From Butyrivibrio sp. CB08 (GTDB lineage Bacteria > Bacillota > Clostridia > Lachnospirales > Lachnospiraceae): a DNA stretch of 64,000 nucleotides. Every line of letters starts with the position of its first letter. Within the stretch, counting starts at the first letter, position 1. The position numbers were made by a program, and so were the translations under genes. The notes beneath the pieces were generated by a model. The model was not told the origin of the DNA and ran no database searches. It saw only the letters and a program-made list of their open reading frames with translations. Of the stretch, positions 25,243-33,012 are shown piece after piece. The stretch is from assembly GCF_003625485.1 (NCBI RefSeq), contig NZ_RAIR01000003.1, positions 1 through 64,000 on the forward strand, written 5' to 3'.

Positions 25243-25449
25243 ATGAAGATTAGTTATAAGAAATTATGGATTATGTTGGCAGAACAGGAAATGAGTAAGC
25301 AGGTATTCCGAGAAGAATTGAAAATTGCCTCTGGTACCATGACCAAATTAAATAAAGGTCAAGAAGTCTCCTTGTCTGTTATTCTTCGCATATGTGAGTA
25401 TTTTGATTGCAATATAGGCGATGTATGCGATGCGGTTAAGGCAGAATAA
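25243..25449 (+). CDS. small XRE-family HTH regulator
   Basis: A 68-residue Cro/CI-type helix-turn-helix protein forms a complete single domain (KKLWIMLAEQEMSKQVFREELKIASGTMTKLNKGQEVSLSVILRICEYFDCNIGDV). Such minimal HTH proteins commonly control adjacent accessory genes. ATG 25243 has GAGGCGGAG upstream; the longer frame from 25231 overlaps that site. The PAPS-reductase-like gene follows after 16 bases and is the obvious target. Confidence 0.8.
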   Translation: MKISYKKLWIMLAEQEMSKQVFREELKIASGTMTKLNKGQEVSLSVILRICEYFDCNIGDVCDAVKAE

Positions 25450-25465
25450 ATAGAGTGGTGGATGT

Positions 25466-26788
25466 ATGATAGAAAGAATATGCCCAAAATGTAAAGTGCC
25501 AATGAATGGGGACAATTGTGTTAATCCTAAATGTGGTCATGCAACAGAAATGGCTTCAACAATATATTGGTGTGATGAGTGTAATATACCTATTTATGAG
25601 AAAGAGTGTCCTGTTTGTGGGAATGAAGGCAGATATCTGTCTACAGATCTAAGACCGGTTTTCCCTGAAGAAAACATGCTGGTTTCATTACTTATTACTG
25701 GTAATCCTTTTGAATATCAGAAGAGTTCGGTGTGGTACGGCTCGAATGCATATATCATTGATGGACAGAAGATAAAGTTTTCTGTGGGCAAAGAGAATGC
25801 CAAACCTTTAGATGAGATAAAAGCAATAAAAGCGGCTTATGATGAGGCGTCAAAGAGTCTTGATTATAAGTATTTTGAACAAAGTGTCAGCCTTTTTGTC
25901 AAAGCTAACGCCGACCGATACAACTACATAACTGAAGAGGCAATTAACTTTATTCAGCAGTATCTCAACAAATATACAATAGAGGATATGATGGTTTCGT
26001 TCAGTGGAGGAAAGGATTCTACTGTAACATCGCATCTTGTTAATCGTGCGCTTGGAACGAACAGGATATTGCATGTTTTTGGAGATACTACATTAGAGTT
26101 CCCATATACTCTTGAGTATAAGAAAAGATTTAATAAGAATGAAGAATCACAAGGGGTTAGAATTCTTACTGCAAAAAACAGAGAAAAGAATTTTGAGAAT
26201 TTATGTGAGGTGGTTGGTCCACCTAGTAGAGTAATGAGGTGGTGCTGTACAGTTTTTAAAACGGGTGCGATACAGAAGACTATAGCATCAGCATTTAAAG
26301 ATAAGAATAATATCTTGAGCTTTCAAGGAATACGACATAATGAATCGGCTAGCAGAAGTAAATATGAACGTGAGAGTGAAAGCCCAAAGATCTCAAAACA
26401 AACTGTAGCTGCGCCTATCATCGATTGGACAGACTTTGATGTATGGCTTTATATCCTTACTACTGGAATTGATTTTAATGAAGCTTACAGATTGGGATGG
26501 ACTAGAGTGGGATGTTGGTGCTGCCCGAATAATGGAGCATGGTCGGAATTCTTATCTAAAGTTCATATGTATGAACAGTATGTTCATTGGCATGACATGT
26601 TAGTTGAATTCGCAAAACAAATAGGAAAACCAGATCCAGAAGACTATGTTGCTGAAGGTGGATGGAAGGCAAGACAAGGCGGAAATGGATTAGCTGCAGC
26701 ACAAACATCAATTGTTGCTTTTGAACCATGTGCAACAGACGAGAGTGCATTCAACTATGATCTTCAGAGACCGATAACAGATTGTTAA
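25466..26788 (+). CDS. PAPS-reductase-like protein with N-terminal zinc ribbons, probably C-terminally truncated
   Basis: The 440-residue protein of the adenylyl-sulfate/PAPS reductase superfamily has two zinc ribbons (CPKC...C...C and CDEC...CPVC, residues 6-55), a PUA-like stretch (about 70-110) and an ATP-pyrophosphatase domain with the P-loop SGGKDS (residues 180-185). Cys motifs RWCCTVFKTG and GCWCCPNN may hold a cluster. Relatives of this class occur in archaea and clostridia and are uncharacterised; DndC of DNA phosphorothioation is a distant cousin. The frame stops right after FNYDLQRPIT, where I would expect more protein. The next gene is a macro domain missing its front half, so a deletion may have removed both ends. 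Confidence 0.75.
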   Translation: MIERICPKCKVPMNGDNCVNPKCGHATEMASTIYWCDECNIPIYEKECPVCGNEGRYLSTDLRPVFPEENMLVSLLITGNPFEYQKSSVWYGSNAYIIDGQKIKFSVGKENAKPLDEIKAIKAAYDEASKSLDYKYFEQSVSLFVKANADRYNYITEEAINFIQQYLNKYTIEDMMVSFSGGKDSTVTSHLVNRALGTNRILHVFGDTTLEFPYTLEYKKRFNKNEESQGVRILTAKNREKNFENLCEVVGPPSRVMRWCCTVFKTGAIQKTIASAFKDKNNILSFQGIRHNESASRSKYERESESPKISKQTVAAPIIDWTDFDVWLYILTTGIDFNEAYRLGWTRVGCWCCPNNGAWSEFLSKVHMYEQYVHWHDMLVEFAKQIGKPDPEDYVAEGGWKARQGGNGLAAAQTSIVAFEPCATDESAFNYDLQRPITDC

Positions 26789-26828
26789 AATGAATAGAGA
26801 GAAATGATAGATATCATAGGAGAGAGTT

Positions 26829-27047
26829 ATGAGTAAAAATGACTACCACAGCATCTCTTTTCCGTTGATAAGTTCTGGTATTTTTGGAGGAAATCTTCCT
26901 AATGCTGTGGGTGAATCGACCAAACAATGCTGCAGAGCATATAAGAAGTTTGTCCAGGATTATCCTGATTATGAGATCGACGTTAAACTCTGTGCTTATG
27001 GACAAGGCGAGATGACTTTGGCCCAGGCAGAGTTTGATGCGAATTGA
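26829..27047 (+). pseudogene. macro-domain gene fragment (C-terminal half)
   Basis: The 72-residue product matches only the second half of a macro domain: YHSISFPLISSGIFGG is the ribose/phosphate loop, and STKQCCRAYKKF...EIDVKLCAY is the last strand-helix pair. The first half with the Asn-Ala-Asn and Gly-rich ADP-ribose loops is missing. It has an AGGAG site and could be translated, but would not fold as a complete domain. It abuts the truncated PAPS-reductase gene. Confidence 0.65.
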
Positions 27048-27106
27048 GGATAAGATATCAGAGTAAGTAGATTTCTATAAGAATATGAAATGGAGGACTG
27101 TTGGGG

Positions 27107-27454
27107 ATGCAGGGAAAATATCCAGTTATTACGTTGTGTGGGAGCACACGTTTCAAGGATCAGTTTATGGAAGCACAGAAGAAGCTGACACTTGAAGGCA
27201 ACATAGTAATTAGCGTTGGACTTTTTGGACATTCAGGAGATTCTGAAGTCTGGGAAAACATGGATGAAGGTACACTTACAAAGACCAAGGAAATGCTTGA
27301 TGATATTCATAAGCGCAAAATTGATATGTCTGATGAGATCTTTGTGATCAATGTTGGAGGATATATCGGCGACAGTACTAGAAGCGAGATTGAGTATGCT
27401 TTAGCTCATGATAAGAAAGTAAGGTATCTCGAGGCATACAAAGAAAAGGCTTGA
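27107..27454 (+). CDS. nucleoside 2-deoxyribosyltransferase-like protein
   Basis: The 115-residue protein is of the nucleoside deoxyribosyltransferase/DUF4406 fold. VITLCGSTRF at residues 6-15 is the nucleotide-binding strand-loop, and IFVINVGGYIGDSTRSEIEYALAHDKKVRYL carries the usual Asn, Gly and the Glu that acts as nucleophile in true transferases. It could act on nucleosides or NAD-like compounds. It is encoded directly after the macro fragment and before the leader-peptide genes on the other strand. Confidence 0.7.
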   Translation: MQGKYPVITLCGSTRFKDQFMEAQKKLTLEGNIVISVGLFGHSGDSEVWENMDEGTLTKTKEMLDDIHKRKIDMSDEIFVINVGGYIGDSTRSEIEYALAHDKKVRYLEAYKEKA

Positions 27455-27466
27455 TTGGCCCTGATA

Positions 27467-27601
27467 TTATTTCCTTCGTTTATTAGATAAGAGTAGACCT
27501 GCAAGCAATGTAATAGGTACAGCAAGTACTGATATCAGTGTTGTTGCTCCTGCAGCGATACTCTTATTATTTTTCTTATTTTCATTGTTGTTTTCGCTCA
27601 T
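27467..27601 (-). CDS. 44-residue membrane peptide
   Basis: A minus-strand gene starts at 27601 with CAGGAG 11 bases upstream. Residues 1-13 are polar (Asn, Lys, Glu), 15-38 a hydrophobic helix with Gly and Pro, and the tail NKRRK is basic. It lies 24 bases behind the double-glycine-leader gene on the same strand. The shape fits a bacteriocin immunity peptide or a small membrane partner; I cannot tell which. Confidence 0.45.
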   Translation of the reverse strand: MSENNNENKKNNKSIAAGATTLISVLAVPITLLAGLLLSNKRRK

Positions 27602-27625
27602 GGACCTGGATTACTCCTGTGATGA

Positions 27626-27880
27626 TCAACCTATATAATGGTCGCCCTTAACTAACCAGTGCCAGGTATCTTGGAAGTCTTCCCAGGTTATGTCCTCTTT
27701 GGGCTTGGCCATTGCTTCTTCCAAACTGGTAAATGAACGCTCATGACCTGGTTTTCTTCGAGGAGCAGCGGCCGCGCTCATTCCACCAGTTACTTTTTCC
27801 ATTTCTTCGTTTGAAAGTTCCATTCCGGATTCTGCAAAGAAACTATTATTATTCTCTTTTGAGTTCTTTGATGGCTTCAT
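27626..27880 (-). CDS. double-glycine leader peptide (putative bacteriocin or RiPP precursor)
   Basis: The 84-residue product has the leader pattern MELSNEEMEKVTGG at residues 20-33, the form recognised by peptidase-containing ABC exporters and by many RiPP enzymes. The part after GG is 51 residues: MSAAAAPRRKPGHERS, then an acidic helical segment and an aromatic end with WEDFQDTWHWLVKG. It has no Cys, so a lanthipeptide or sactipeptide is unlikely. No exporter or modification gene lies nearby. The start at 27880 follows AAAGGGAGA; a TATAAT at complement 27936-27941 may be its -10. A quorum or bacteriocin peptide is the best guess. Confidence 0.6.
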   Translation of the reverse strand: MKPSKNSKENNNSFFAESGMELSNEEMEKVTGGMSAAAAPRRKPGHERSFTSLEEAMAKPKEDITWEDFQDTWHWLVKGDHYIG

Positions 27881-28011
27881 ATTGTTCTCCCTTTTTGCGA
27901 ATAACAGACAACTAATTACCTTGAGCTCATATACTATTATATACGAATTACTATCTAACATGTCAGTATTTTTGTGATAAAAATGATATGATAGACGAGA
28001 GGAAGGTTGCT

Positions 28012-28968
28012 ATGAAGATGACTCGTCTTGCAAATAGAATAAATATCGTCTTACTGGCACTTTGTGTCTCCATGTCCTTATTCCTCTTTGGCTGCGTACA
28101 GAGTCATGCAGAGGACGAGATTCCTGCGTATAGTGGAAATGCGTTTGTAGAGCTTAACAAGAATGTTTCGGAGTTCAAGAAAGATGAGATCACCGTTAGC
28201 TCTTTTGAACGATATGGAGAACTGGACAAGCTGGGAAGATGTACAACCGCGGTAGCATGTATCGGACGGGACCTTATGCCCACAGAGGAGCGCCAGTCTA
28301 TTGGTGATGTGCGGCCTACAGGTTGGAAGCAGAATAAGTATCCTGGATTGGTAGATTCAGATCCTCCTTATCTGTACAACAGATGCCACATGATAGGATT
28401 TCAGCTGACTGGTGAGAATGCCAATGAGAAGAACCTTATCACTGGAACCAGGTACATGAACGTAGAGGGAATGCTGCCCTACGAGAACATGGTGGCAGAA
28501 TATATCAGCAGTACTGGCAACCATGTAATGTACAGAGTTACTCCCATTTTTACAGGGAAGAATCTTCTGTGTGATGGGGTGAAGATTGAAGCTTACTCGG
28601 TAGAAGATAAGGGCAGAGGTATTTCTTTTAACGTATTCTGTTATAACGTTCAGCCGGGAGTAGAGATAAGCTATGCAAATGGCAGCAATAAGCTGGCGCC
28701 TGAGACCAGTAGAGAGGTAGACGGTAGTTCTTTTATCATAACTGGCGGAGATTCCGGGAATGGATCAGTAAGGTCTTCGGCAGGTAGTGAGGTTTCTGAT
28801 ATTCCTGCAGAGACTACATATATACTCAACAAGAATTCCAAGAAGTTCCATTATCCTGACTGTGAGAGCGTTTCTGACATGAAGGAAAAGAACAAGGTAT
28901 ATAGCGACAAGAGCAGGGATGAGATAATTGCTGATGGATACAAGCCCTGCAAGAGATGTAATCCATAG
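28012..28968 (+). CDS. exported DNA/RNA non-specific endonuclease
   Basis: The 318-residue lipoprotein or secreted nuclease has an N-terminal signal with lipobox-like LFLFGC. The central domain is of the EndA/NucA type, with the catalytic stretch NRCHMIGFQLTGENANEKNLITGTRYMN, where NRCH (residues 123-126) replaces the usual DRGH and the His is kept. After a Ser/Gly-rich linker, the last 45 residues (FHYPDCESVSDM...YKPCKRCNP) form a small Cys/His zinc module like those in Ada-type and thermonuclease-associated proteins. ATG 28012 has AGGAAGG upstream. It probably degrades extracellular DNA. Confidence 0.88.
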   Translation: MKMTRLANRINIVLLALCVSMSLFLFGCVQSHAEDEIPAYSGNAFVELNKNVSEFKKDEITVSSFERYGELDKLGRCTTAVACIGRDLMPTEERQSIGDVRPTGWKQNKYPGLVDSDPPYLYNRCHMIGFQLTGENANEKNLITGTRYMNVEGMLPYENMVAEYISSTGNHVMYRVTPIFTGKNLLCDGVKIEAYSVEDKGRGISFNVFCYNVQPGVEISYANGSNKLAPETSREVDGSSFIITGGDSGNGSVRSSAGSEVSDIPAETTYILNKNSKKFHYPDCESVSDMKEKNKVYSDKSRDEIIADGYKPCKRCNP

Positions 28969-28979
28969 AGGTGGAAGAG

Positions 28980-30008
28980 ATGCCATTTCAGATCATCAGA
29001 GCGGACATAACTAAAGTAAAAGCAGATGCCATCGTGAACACAGCTAATCCTGCTGTGGCTATTGGTGGTGGCGTTGATTCTGCCTTATATAAAGCTGCGG
29101 GGGAGGATAAGCTCCTTGCAGCCAGGGAGAAGGTTGGTGTTCTGGAGCCGGGAGAAGTTGGGATTACGCCGGCTTTTGATCTTGATGCCAGGTACATTAT
29201 TCACGCCAGTGGACCATGGTGGGAAGGCGGAAGTCACGGTGAGGTAGAGCTCCTTACCCAGTGCTACGACAGGGCTCTGGCATTGGCTTTGGAGAATGGA
29301 TGCAGGTCCATTGCTTTTCCGCTGCTTGCCACGGGGACTTATGGTTTTCCGAAGAGGATCGGTATAGAGGTAGCCGTTAGCTCTTTTACCAGGTTCCTGG
29401 GAGAGCATGAGATGGAGATATACCTGGTGGTGTTCGGAGAAAGTGCCGTCAGGATATCCGGAGAGCTGGGAGAAGAGGTCAGGAGCTTCATCGACGAGGA
29501 CTATGAGACTGAGGCTCTTAAAGAGGAGTATTCATGCGACGGAATTCCGGAGGATGAGCCGGAGAAAACGGTAAGGCCCAGGGCGGCGATGCTATGCAGT
29601 ACGGTGGCTGGAGCTGTACCAAACCAGGCCCTTGGGATGTCTCTTGATGCTGCGCTTAAGGACATGTACACGGATACCTTTGAGAAGCATCTTCAGCAGT
29701 ACATCAACAAGAAGGGACTCAAGAATTCTGAGGTTTATGCAGCTGCCAATATTTCCAAGCAGTATTTTTCCAAGCTCCTTAAGGGGCAGGTCAAGCCGTC
29801 AAAAGAGAAGGTCCTTGCCCTGGCAGTTGGTCTGCGCCTGAACCTTGATGAGGCTGTGGATTTCCTGCGGCTTGCGGGGTATGCTTTGTCTCCGGTGTCA
29901 CAGACGGATGTGATCGTGGAGTGGTTTATCACCCATGGGGATTACAATGTAATGAAGATCGATATCGTGCTTTTTGATTACGGACTGGATCCGCTGTCAA
30001 AGGGATGA
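28980..30008 (+). CDS. macro domain protein with C-terminal HTH region
   Basis: The 342-residue protein binds ADP-ribose through residues 1-165, a complete macro domain (ADAIVNTANPAVAIGGGVDSALYKAAG; ATGTYGFPK phosphate loop). From about residue 240 there is a helical region with an XRE-like HTH (LKNSEVYAAANISKQYFSKLLKGQVKPSKEKVLALA). It could couple ADP-ribose or a related signal to transcription. It starts 11 bases behind the nuclease gene and ends in a terminator. A GTAAAAGAGCTAACGG word lies in the coding part at 29373. Confidence 0.85.
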   Translation: MPFQIIRADITKVKADAIVNTANPAVAIGGGVDSALYKAAGEDKLLAAREKVGVLEPGEVGITPAFDLDARYIIHASGPWWEGGSHGEVELLTQCYDRALALALENGCRSIAFPLLATGTYGFPKRIGIEVAVSSFTRFLGEHEMEIYLVVFGESAVRISGELGEEVRSFIDEDYETEALKEEYSCDGIPEDEPEKTVRPRAAMLCSTVAGAVPNQALGMSLDAALKDMYTDTFEKHLQQYINKKGLKNSEVYAAANISKQYFSKLLKGQVKPSKEKVLALAVGLRLNLDEAVDFLRLAGYALSPVSQTDVIVEWFITHGDYNVMKIDIVLFDYGLDPLSKG

Positions 30009-30021
30009 TGTGGGTTTTGCC

Positions 30022-30047
30022 AAGGTCGCCTTCGGGTTGACCTTTTT
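30022..30047 (+). terminator. terminator
   Basis: AAGGTC...GACCTT with a CCTTCGGG inner stem-loop is followed by five Ts. Confidence 0.75.
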
Positions 30048-30131
30048 CTTTTCCCAAAAAGGTAATATGTGGTCATAACAAAGAAAACAGCCCACTGCAG
30101 GGGGCGACATGATTACCAGGAGGGAAATTAA

Positions 30132-30911
30132 ATGAATAAGAATCTTACAGAAATCGTTTATATATTGGACAGATCGGGCTCCATGGGCGGGCTTGAGGCG
30201 GACACCATCGGCGGGTTTAATGCTATGATGGAGAAGCAGAAAAAGACAGGTGAGAAGGCACTTGTGTCGACGGTGCTGTTCGATGATGTCTGTGAAGTGA
30301 TCCACGACAGGGTTCCGCTGGATAAGGTTGAGGAGATGACCGGGGAGCAGTACTACGTCAGGGGATGCACGGCGCTGCTGGATGCGGTGGGCGGAGCGAT
30401 CCATCACATCGGAAACGTGCACAAGTACGCAAGGGAAGAGGACAGGCCGGGCAAGACCATATTTGTGATCACTACGGATGGCTTTGAGAACGCCAGCAGG
30501 AAGTACTCCCGGGAGAAGATTGAGAAGATGGTCAGAAGGAAGCAGGAGAAATACGGATGGGAGTTTATCTTTATTGGTGCGAATATTGATGCTTATGCGG
30601 AGGCGCAGAAATACGGGATCCGCAAGGACAGGGCAGTGAATTATGTGAGTGACAGTGTGGGGACTGCGAATGTGTACGCTGGAGTTTCAGCGGCGGTCTG
30701 CTGCACGCTTAAGGCTTCCGCGGAGAACTATCACATGGAGATGGATGAAAGCGGATGGGCTGATGAGATAAATGAGGATTATGTAAGACGCGGGGGATCT
30801 GACGCGGGACGAAGGAGTGTTCTGGGCGCTGGTAGTGTTCCGGGCGCTGGTAGTGTTCTGGGCGCTGGCGATGCGGCTTTTGCAGGACGTGGTAGAAAGG
30901 CCAGGAGGTGA
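30132..30911 (+). CDS. VWA-domain protein
   Basis: The 259-residue von Willebrand A domain protein has the metal-ion adhesion motif DRSGSM (D13, S15, S17), the Thr of RGCTALLDAVGG and the TTDGFEN segment. Stand-alone cytoplasmic VWA proteins of this TerY-like type are found with stress and phosphatase genes. The last 35 residues contain three copies of a six-residue Val-Leu/Pro-Gly-Ala-Gly-Ser unit and a basic tail, coded by an 18-base tandem repeat. The ADP-ribosylglycohydrolase gene follows after 6 bases, so the two form an operon. Confidence 0.85.
   Translation: MNKNLTEIVYILDRSGSMGGLEADTIGGFNAMMEKQKKTGEKALVSTVLFDDVCEVIHDRVPLDKVEEMTGEQYYVRGCTALLDAVGGAIHHIGNVHKYAREEDRPGKTIFVITTDGFENASRKYSREKIEKMVRRKQEKYGWEFIFIGANIDAYAEAQKYGIRKDRAVNYVSDSVGTANVYAGVSAAVCCTLKASAENYHMEMDESGWADEINEDYVRRGGSDAGRRSVLGAGSVPGAGSVLGAGDAAFAGRGRKARR
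30816..30869 (+). repeat. 18-base tandem repeat, three units
   Basis: AGTGTTCTGGGCGCTGGT occurs at 30816, 30834 and 30852 with one or no differences per unit. It is in frame in the VWA gene and likely to vary in copy number. Confidence 0.9.
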
Positions 30912-30917
30912 TGTGTT

Positions 30918-31802
30918 ATGGCAATTAAAGGAGCAGTTCTTGGAGATATATTGGGTGCGCAGTACGAGTTTGACAGACCAAGGAATCTGGACTGGAAGAA
31001 TGTGGCTTTGGTAGGCGGCGATGCTATCGGGTTTACGGATGATTCCGTGATGGCGCTGGCGGTGAAGAAGGCGATAGTGGAAGGCGCTGGAGGTTCTGGG
31101 GGTTCTGGAGCTGGTGGAGCCGCTGGGGCTGATGGAGCTGCTGGGGCTGAGTGCGGGGACGGTGATCGCGGCTGTGTGAGCAGCGAGGCGCTGGTGAAGA
31201 CCATGGTGGCTGTTGGGCGCAAGTATCCATTCTGCGGATATGGTGGAAGGTTCTTTAAGTGGATAAATGGAGATAAGCATGAGCCTTATAACAGCTGGGG
31301 CAATGGATCTGCCATGAGAGTGGCTTTTGTTGGGGAGTTTTATGAGGATTATGAGGAGATGCAGAAGATGGCTGAGGTTACAGCTGCGGTTTCACACGAT
31401 CACCCTGAGGGGATCAAAGGAGCAGTGGTCACAGCCACATGTATCTGGATGGCGAGACATGGCAAGAGCAAGCAGGAGATCTATGACTACGTGCTGGAGC
31501 AGTATCCAAAGGATGACTATGAGTACAGCATTGCATACAGCCTAGATGAGATCAGGCCAAGGTATAAGTGGAATGAGAGCTGCCAGGAGTCAGTACCTGC
31601 GGCTATGAGGTGCTTTTACGAGAGCAGCGACTACGAATCGTTCATCCGAAATGTCTTTTCCCTGAAATGCGACAGTGATACCTTCGGAGCCATCGCTGGC
31701 GGCGTGGCGGAGGAGTTCTACGGGGGATTTGGTGCGATCGACGCGGATGGACTGCTGAAGAAGTATCTGACACCGGAGCTGTGGGAGATACTGGTGGAGT
31801 GA
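30918..31802 (+). CDS. ADP-ribosylglycohydrolase family protein
   Basis: The 294-residue enzyme of the ARH/DraG fold removes ADP-ribose from proteins or breaks related compounds. The metal ligands are in GFTDDSVM (T40, D41, D42) and in the C-terminal CDSDTFGAIAGG. Between the first metal helix and the next segment sits an insert of about 30 Gly, Ala, Ser and Asp residues (56-86) that the family does not have. It has an Ala/Gly/GC-rich codon pattern like the VWA repeat. It is encoded in one operon with the VWA protein and just after a macro protein, so ADP-ribose chemistry is the local theme. Confidence 0.88.
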   Translation: MAIKGAVLGDILGAQYEFDRPRNLDWKNVALVGGDAIGFTDDSVMALAVKKAIVEGAGGSGGSGAGGAAGADGAAGAECGDGDRGCVSSEALVKTMVAVGRKYPFCGYGGRFFKWINGDKHEPYNSWGNGSAMRVAFVGEFYEDYEEMQKMAEVTAAVSHDHPEGIKGAVVTATCIWMARHGKSKQEIYDYVLEQYPKDDYEYSIAYSLDEIRPRYKWNESCQESVPAAMRCFYESSDYESFIRNVFSLKCDSDTFGAIAGGVAEEFYGGFGAIDADGLLKKYLTPELWEILVE

Positions 31803-31882
31803 AGTTTTGAGGGCTGGCGGGCTGGAGTTGTACTGGTTGCAGGGCTGTTGTGGGTGTTTTGGGTCAAAATCGGGTTTTTTGG

Positions 31883-32030
31883 AAAAGGGGGACCACTGAT
31901 TTTTGAAAAGTTGACGTTATAGCGTTTGGGTTTGGGTAAAAAACCTGGTTTTTCTAAAAGAGGTACCATTTTTCTGGGTGTTTTCCGTGGAAATCTTCGG
32001 AAAAATCCTGGGTTTAATGGTACCTCTTTT
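31883..32030. repeat. gene-free island A with a locus-specific word in three copies
   Basis: The gap 31803-32169 has no gene. AAAAGAGGTACCATT (31956-31970) and its exact reverse complement (32016-32030) form a 15-base inverted repeat 45 bases apart. A diverged copy, AAAAGGGGGACCA (31883-31895), precedes them. The island opens with GGGTCAAAATCGGG (31861). A TATAAT at 32146 begins the next gene's promoter. Confidence 0.6.
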
Positions 32031-32169
32031 TCAAAAAGGCCGTTTTTCGCCCAAAATGGGGAAGAGGAGAGGGTTGAAGTTCACGAAATATAGAATGTTG
32101 AATTTGGCATACTACATTTTCTATACATTACTGTCAAGAAATTACTATAATAAACTCTATGGAGGAGTT

Positions 32170-32979
32170 ATGGTAAAGAGATTATTTACACCAGGGATCA
32201 GGGCGTTATGGTTTGTGCTTGCGGTTCTGTGCCTTGCGTATTCATTGATGGTATTTTTGGTGGGAAGCGGAACATTTTCCTTTGTGATATGGTTGGTGGG
32301 GGCAGCGTTTTTCGGGGCTTGTCACTTCCTGGCTGGAAAGGGAAGATGGGCTGCGGTGCCAAAAGTTGTAAGGTGGATGACGTATGTTGTTCTGGCGGCG
32401 GGAGCAGCGGTGTTCCTGGTCTGCCAGGTGGCGATCTGGTCGCATTTTTTTGATAAGGGAGAAGCGGATCTTGACTATGTCATTGTGCTGGGAGCGCAGA
32501 TGAGAGGTGACAAGCCAAGCGTTATCTACAGGTACAGGCTGGAGAAGACTGGGGAGTACATGGAAGAGAATCCTGACACCAGGTGCGTGACTACCGGAGC
32601 CAAGGGCGGAAATGAGACCATGAGCGAAGGTCAGGGCGGAGCAGATTATTTGGTGAGCCTTGGAGTTGATAGAGACAGGATCGATGTTGAGGAACTCTCA
32701 ACTGACACAAAAGAGAATATCCAGAATGCGTTGGATATCATCAGGCAAAGAGAAGCGCAGAGCGATGGCGACAAGGACAATCTGGATAACCTTGATAACC
32801 TCAGGATAGGAATCGTGACCAACGGATTCCATGTATTCAGAGGAGTACGCATCGCCAGGAAGCTCACGGATGCGGAAATTTGTGGCATCGCTGCTTACAT
32901 GCAGCCACAGTACATTCCTAACAATACAGTCAGGGAGTGCTTTGGAGTAATAAGAGATTTTTTGGCAGGATTACTATAG
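32170..32979 (+). CDS. YdcF/SanA-family (DUF218) membrane protein
   Basis: The 269-residue protein has three N-terminal membrane helices (about residues 10-90) and an extracytoplasmic DUF218 domain with LDYVIVLGAQMRGDKPSVIYRYRL and ESLSTDTKEN-like EELSTDTKENIQNA, the conserved core of YdcF, SanA and ElyC. Relatives affect cell-envelope synthesis in bacteria. The TGGE/K loop is CVTTGAKGGNETMSE. ATG 32170 has GGAGGAG; a frame opening at 31978 in the island is spurious. A short Asp/Asn/Leu tandem stretch (DNLDNLDNL) lies near residue 205. Confidence 0.85.
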   Translation: MVKRLFTPGIRALWFVLAVLCLAYSLMVFLVGSGTFSFVIWLVGAAFFGACHFLAGKGRWAAVPKVVRWMTYVVLAAGAAVFLVCQVAIWSHFFDKGEADLDYVIVLGAQMRGDKPSVIYRYRLEKTGEYMEENPDTRCVTTGAKGGNETMSEGQGGADYLVSLGVDRDRIDVEELSTDTKENIQNALDIIRQREAQSDGDKDNLDNLDNLRIGIVTNGFHVFRGVRIARKLTDAEICGIAAYMQPQYIPNNTVRECFGVIRDFLAGLL

Positions 32980-33012
32980 GCAACGATACAGACATTAGGA
33001 GGAGGCAGTTGT

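Noticed and set aside
25466-26788. Calling the PAPS-reductase-like gene a Dnd DNA-phosphorothioation component
   Set aside because: No dndA, dndB, dndD or dndE is nearby, and the zinc-ribbon and PUA-like front is not that of DndC.
30816-30869. The tandem repeat as a CRISPR array
   Set aside because: The units are adjacent without spacers, lie in frame in a gene, and no cas gene is present in the window.
31861-32060. Island A as an insertion-sequence remnant with terminal inverted repeats
   Set aside because: The 15-base inverted copies are only 45 bases apart, there is no transposase trace and no target duplication, and two other islands show the same plan with other words.
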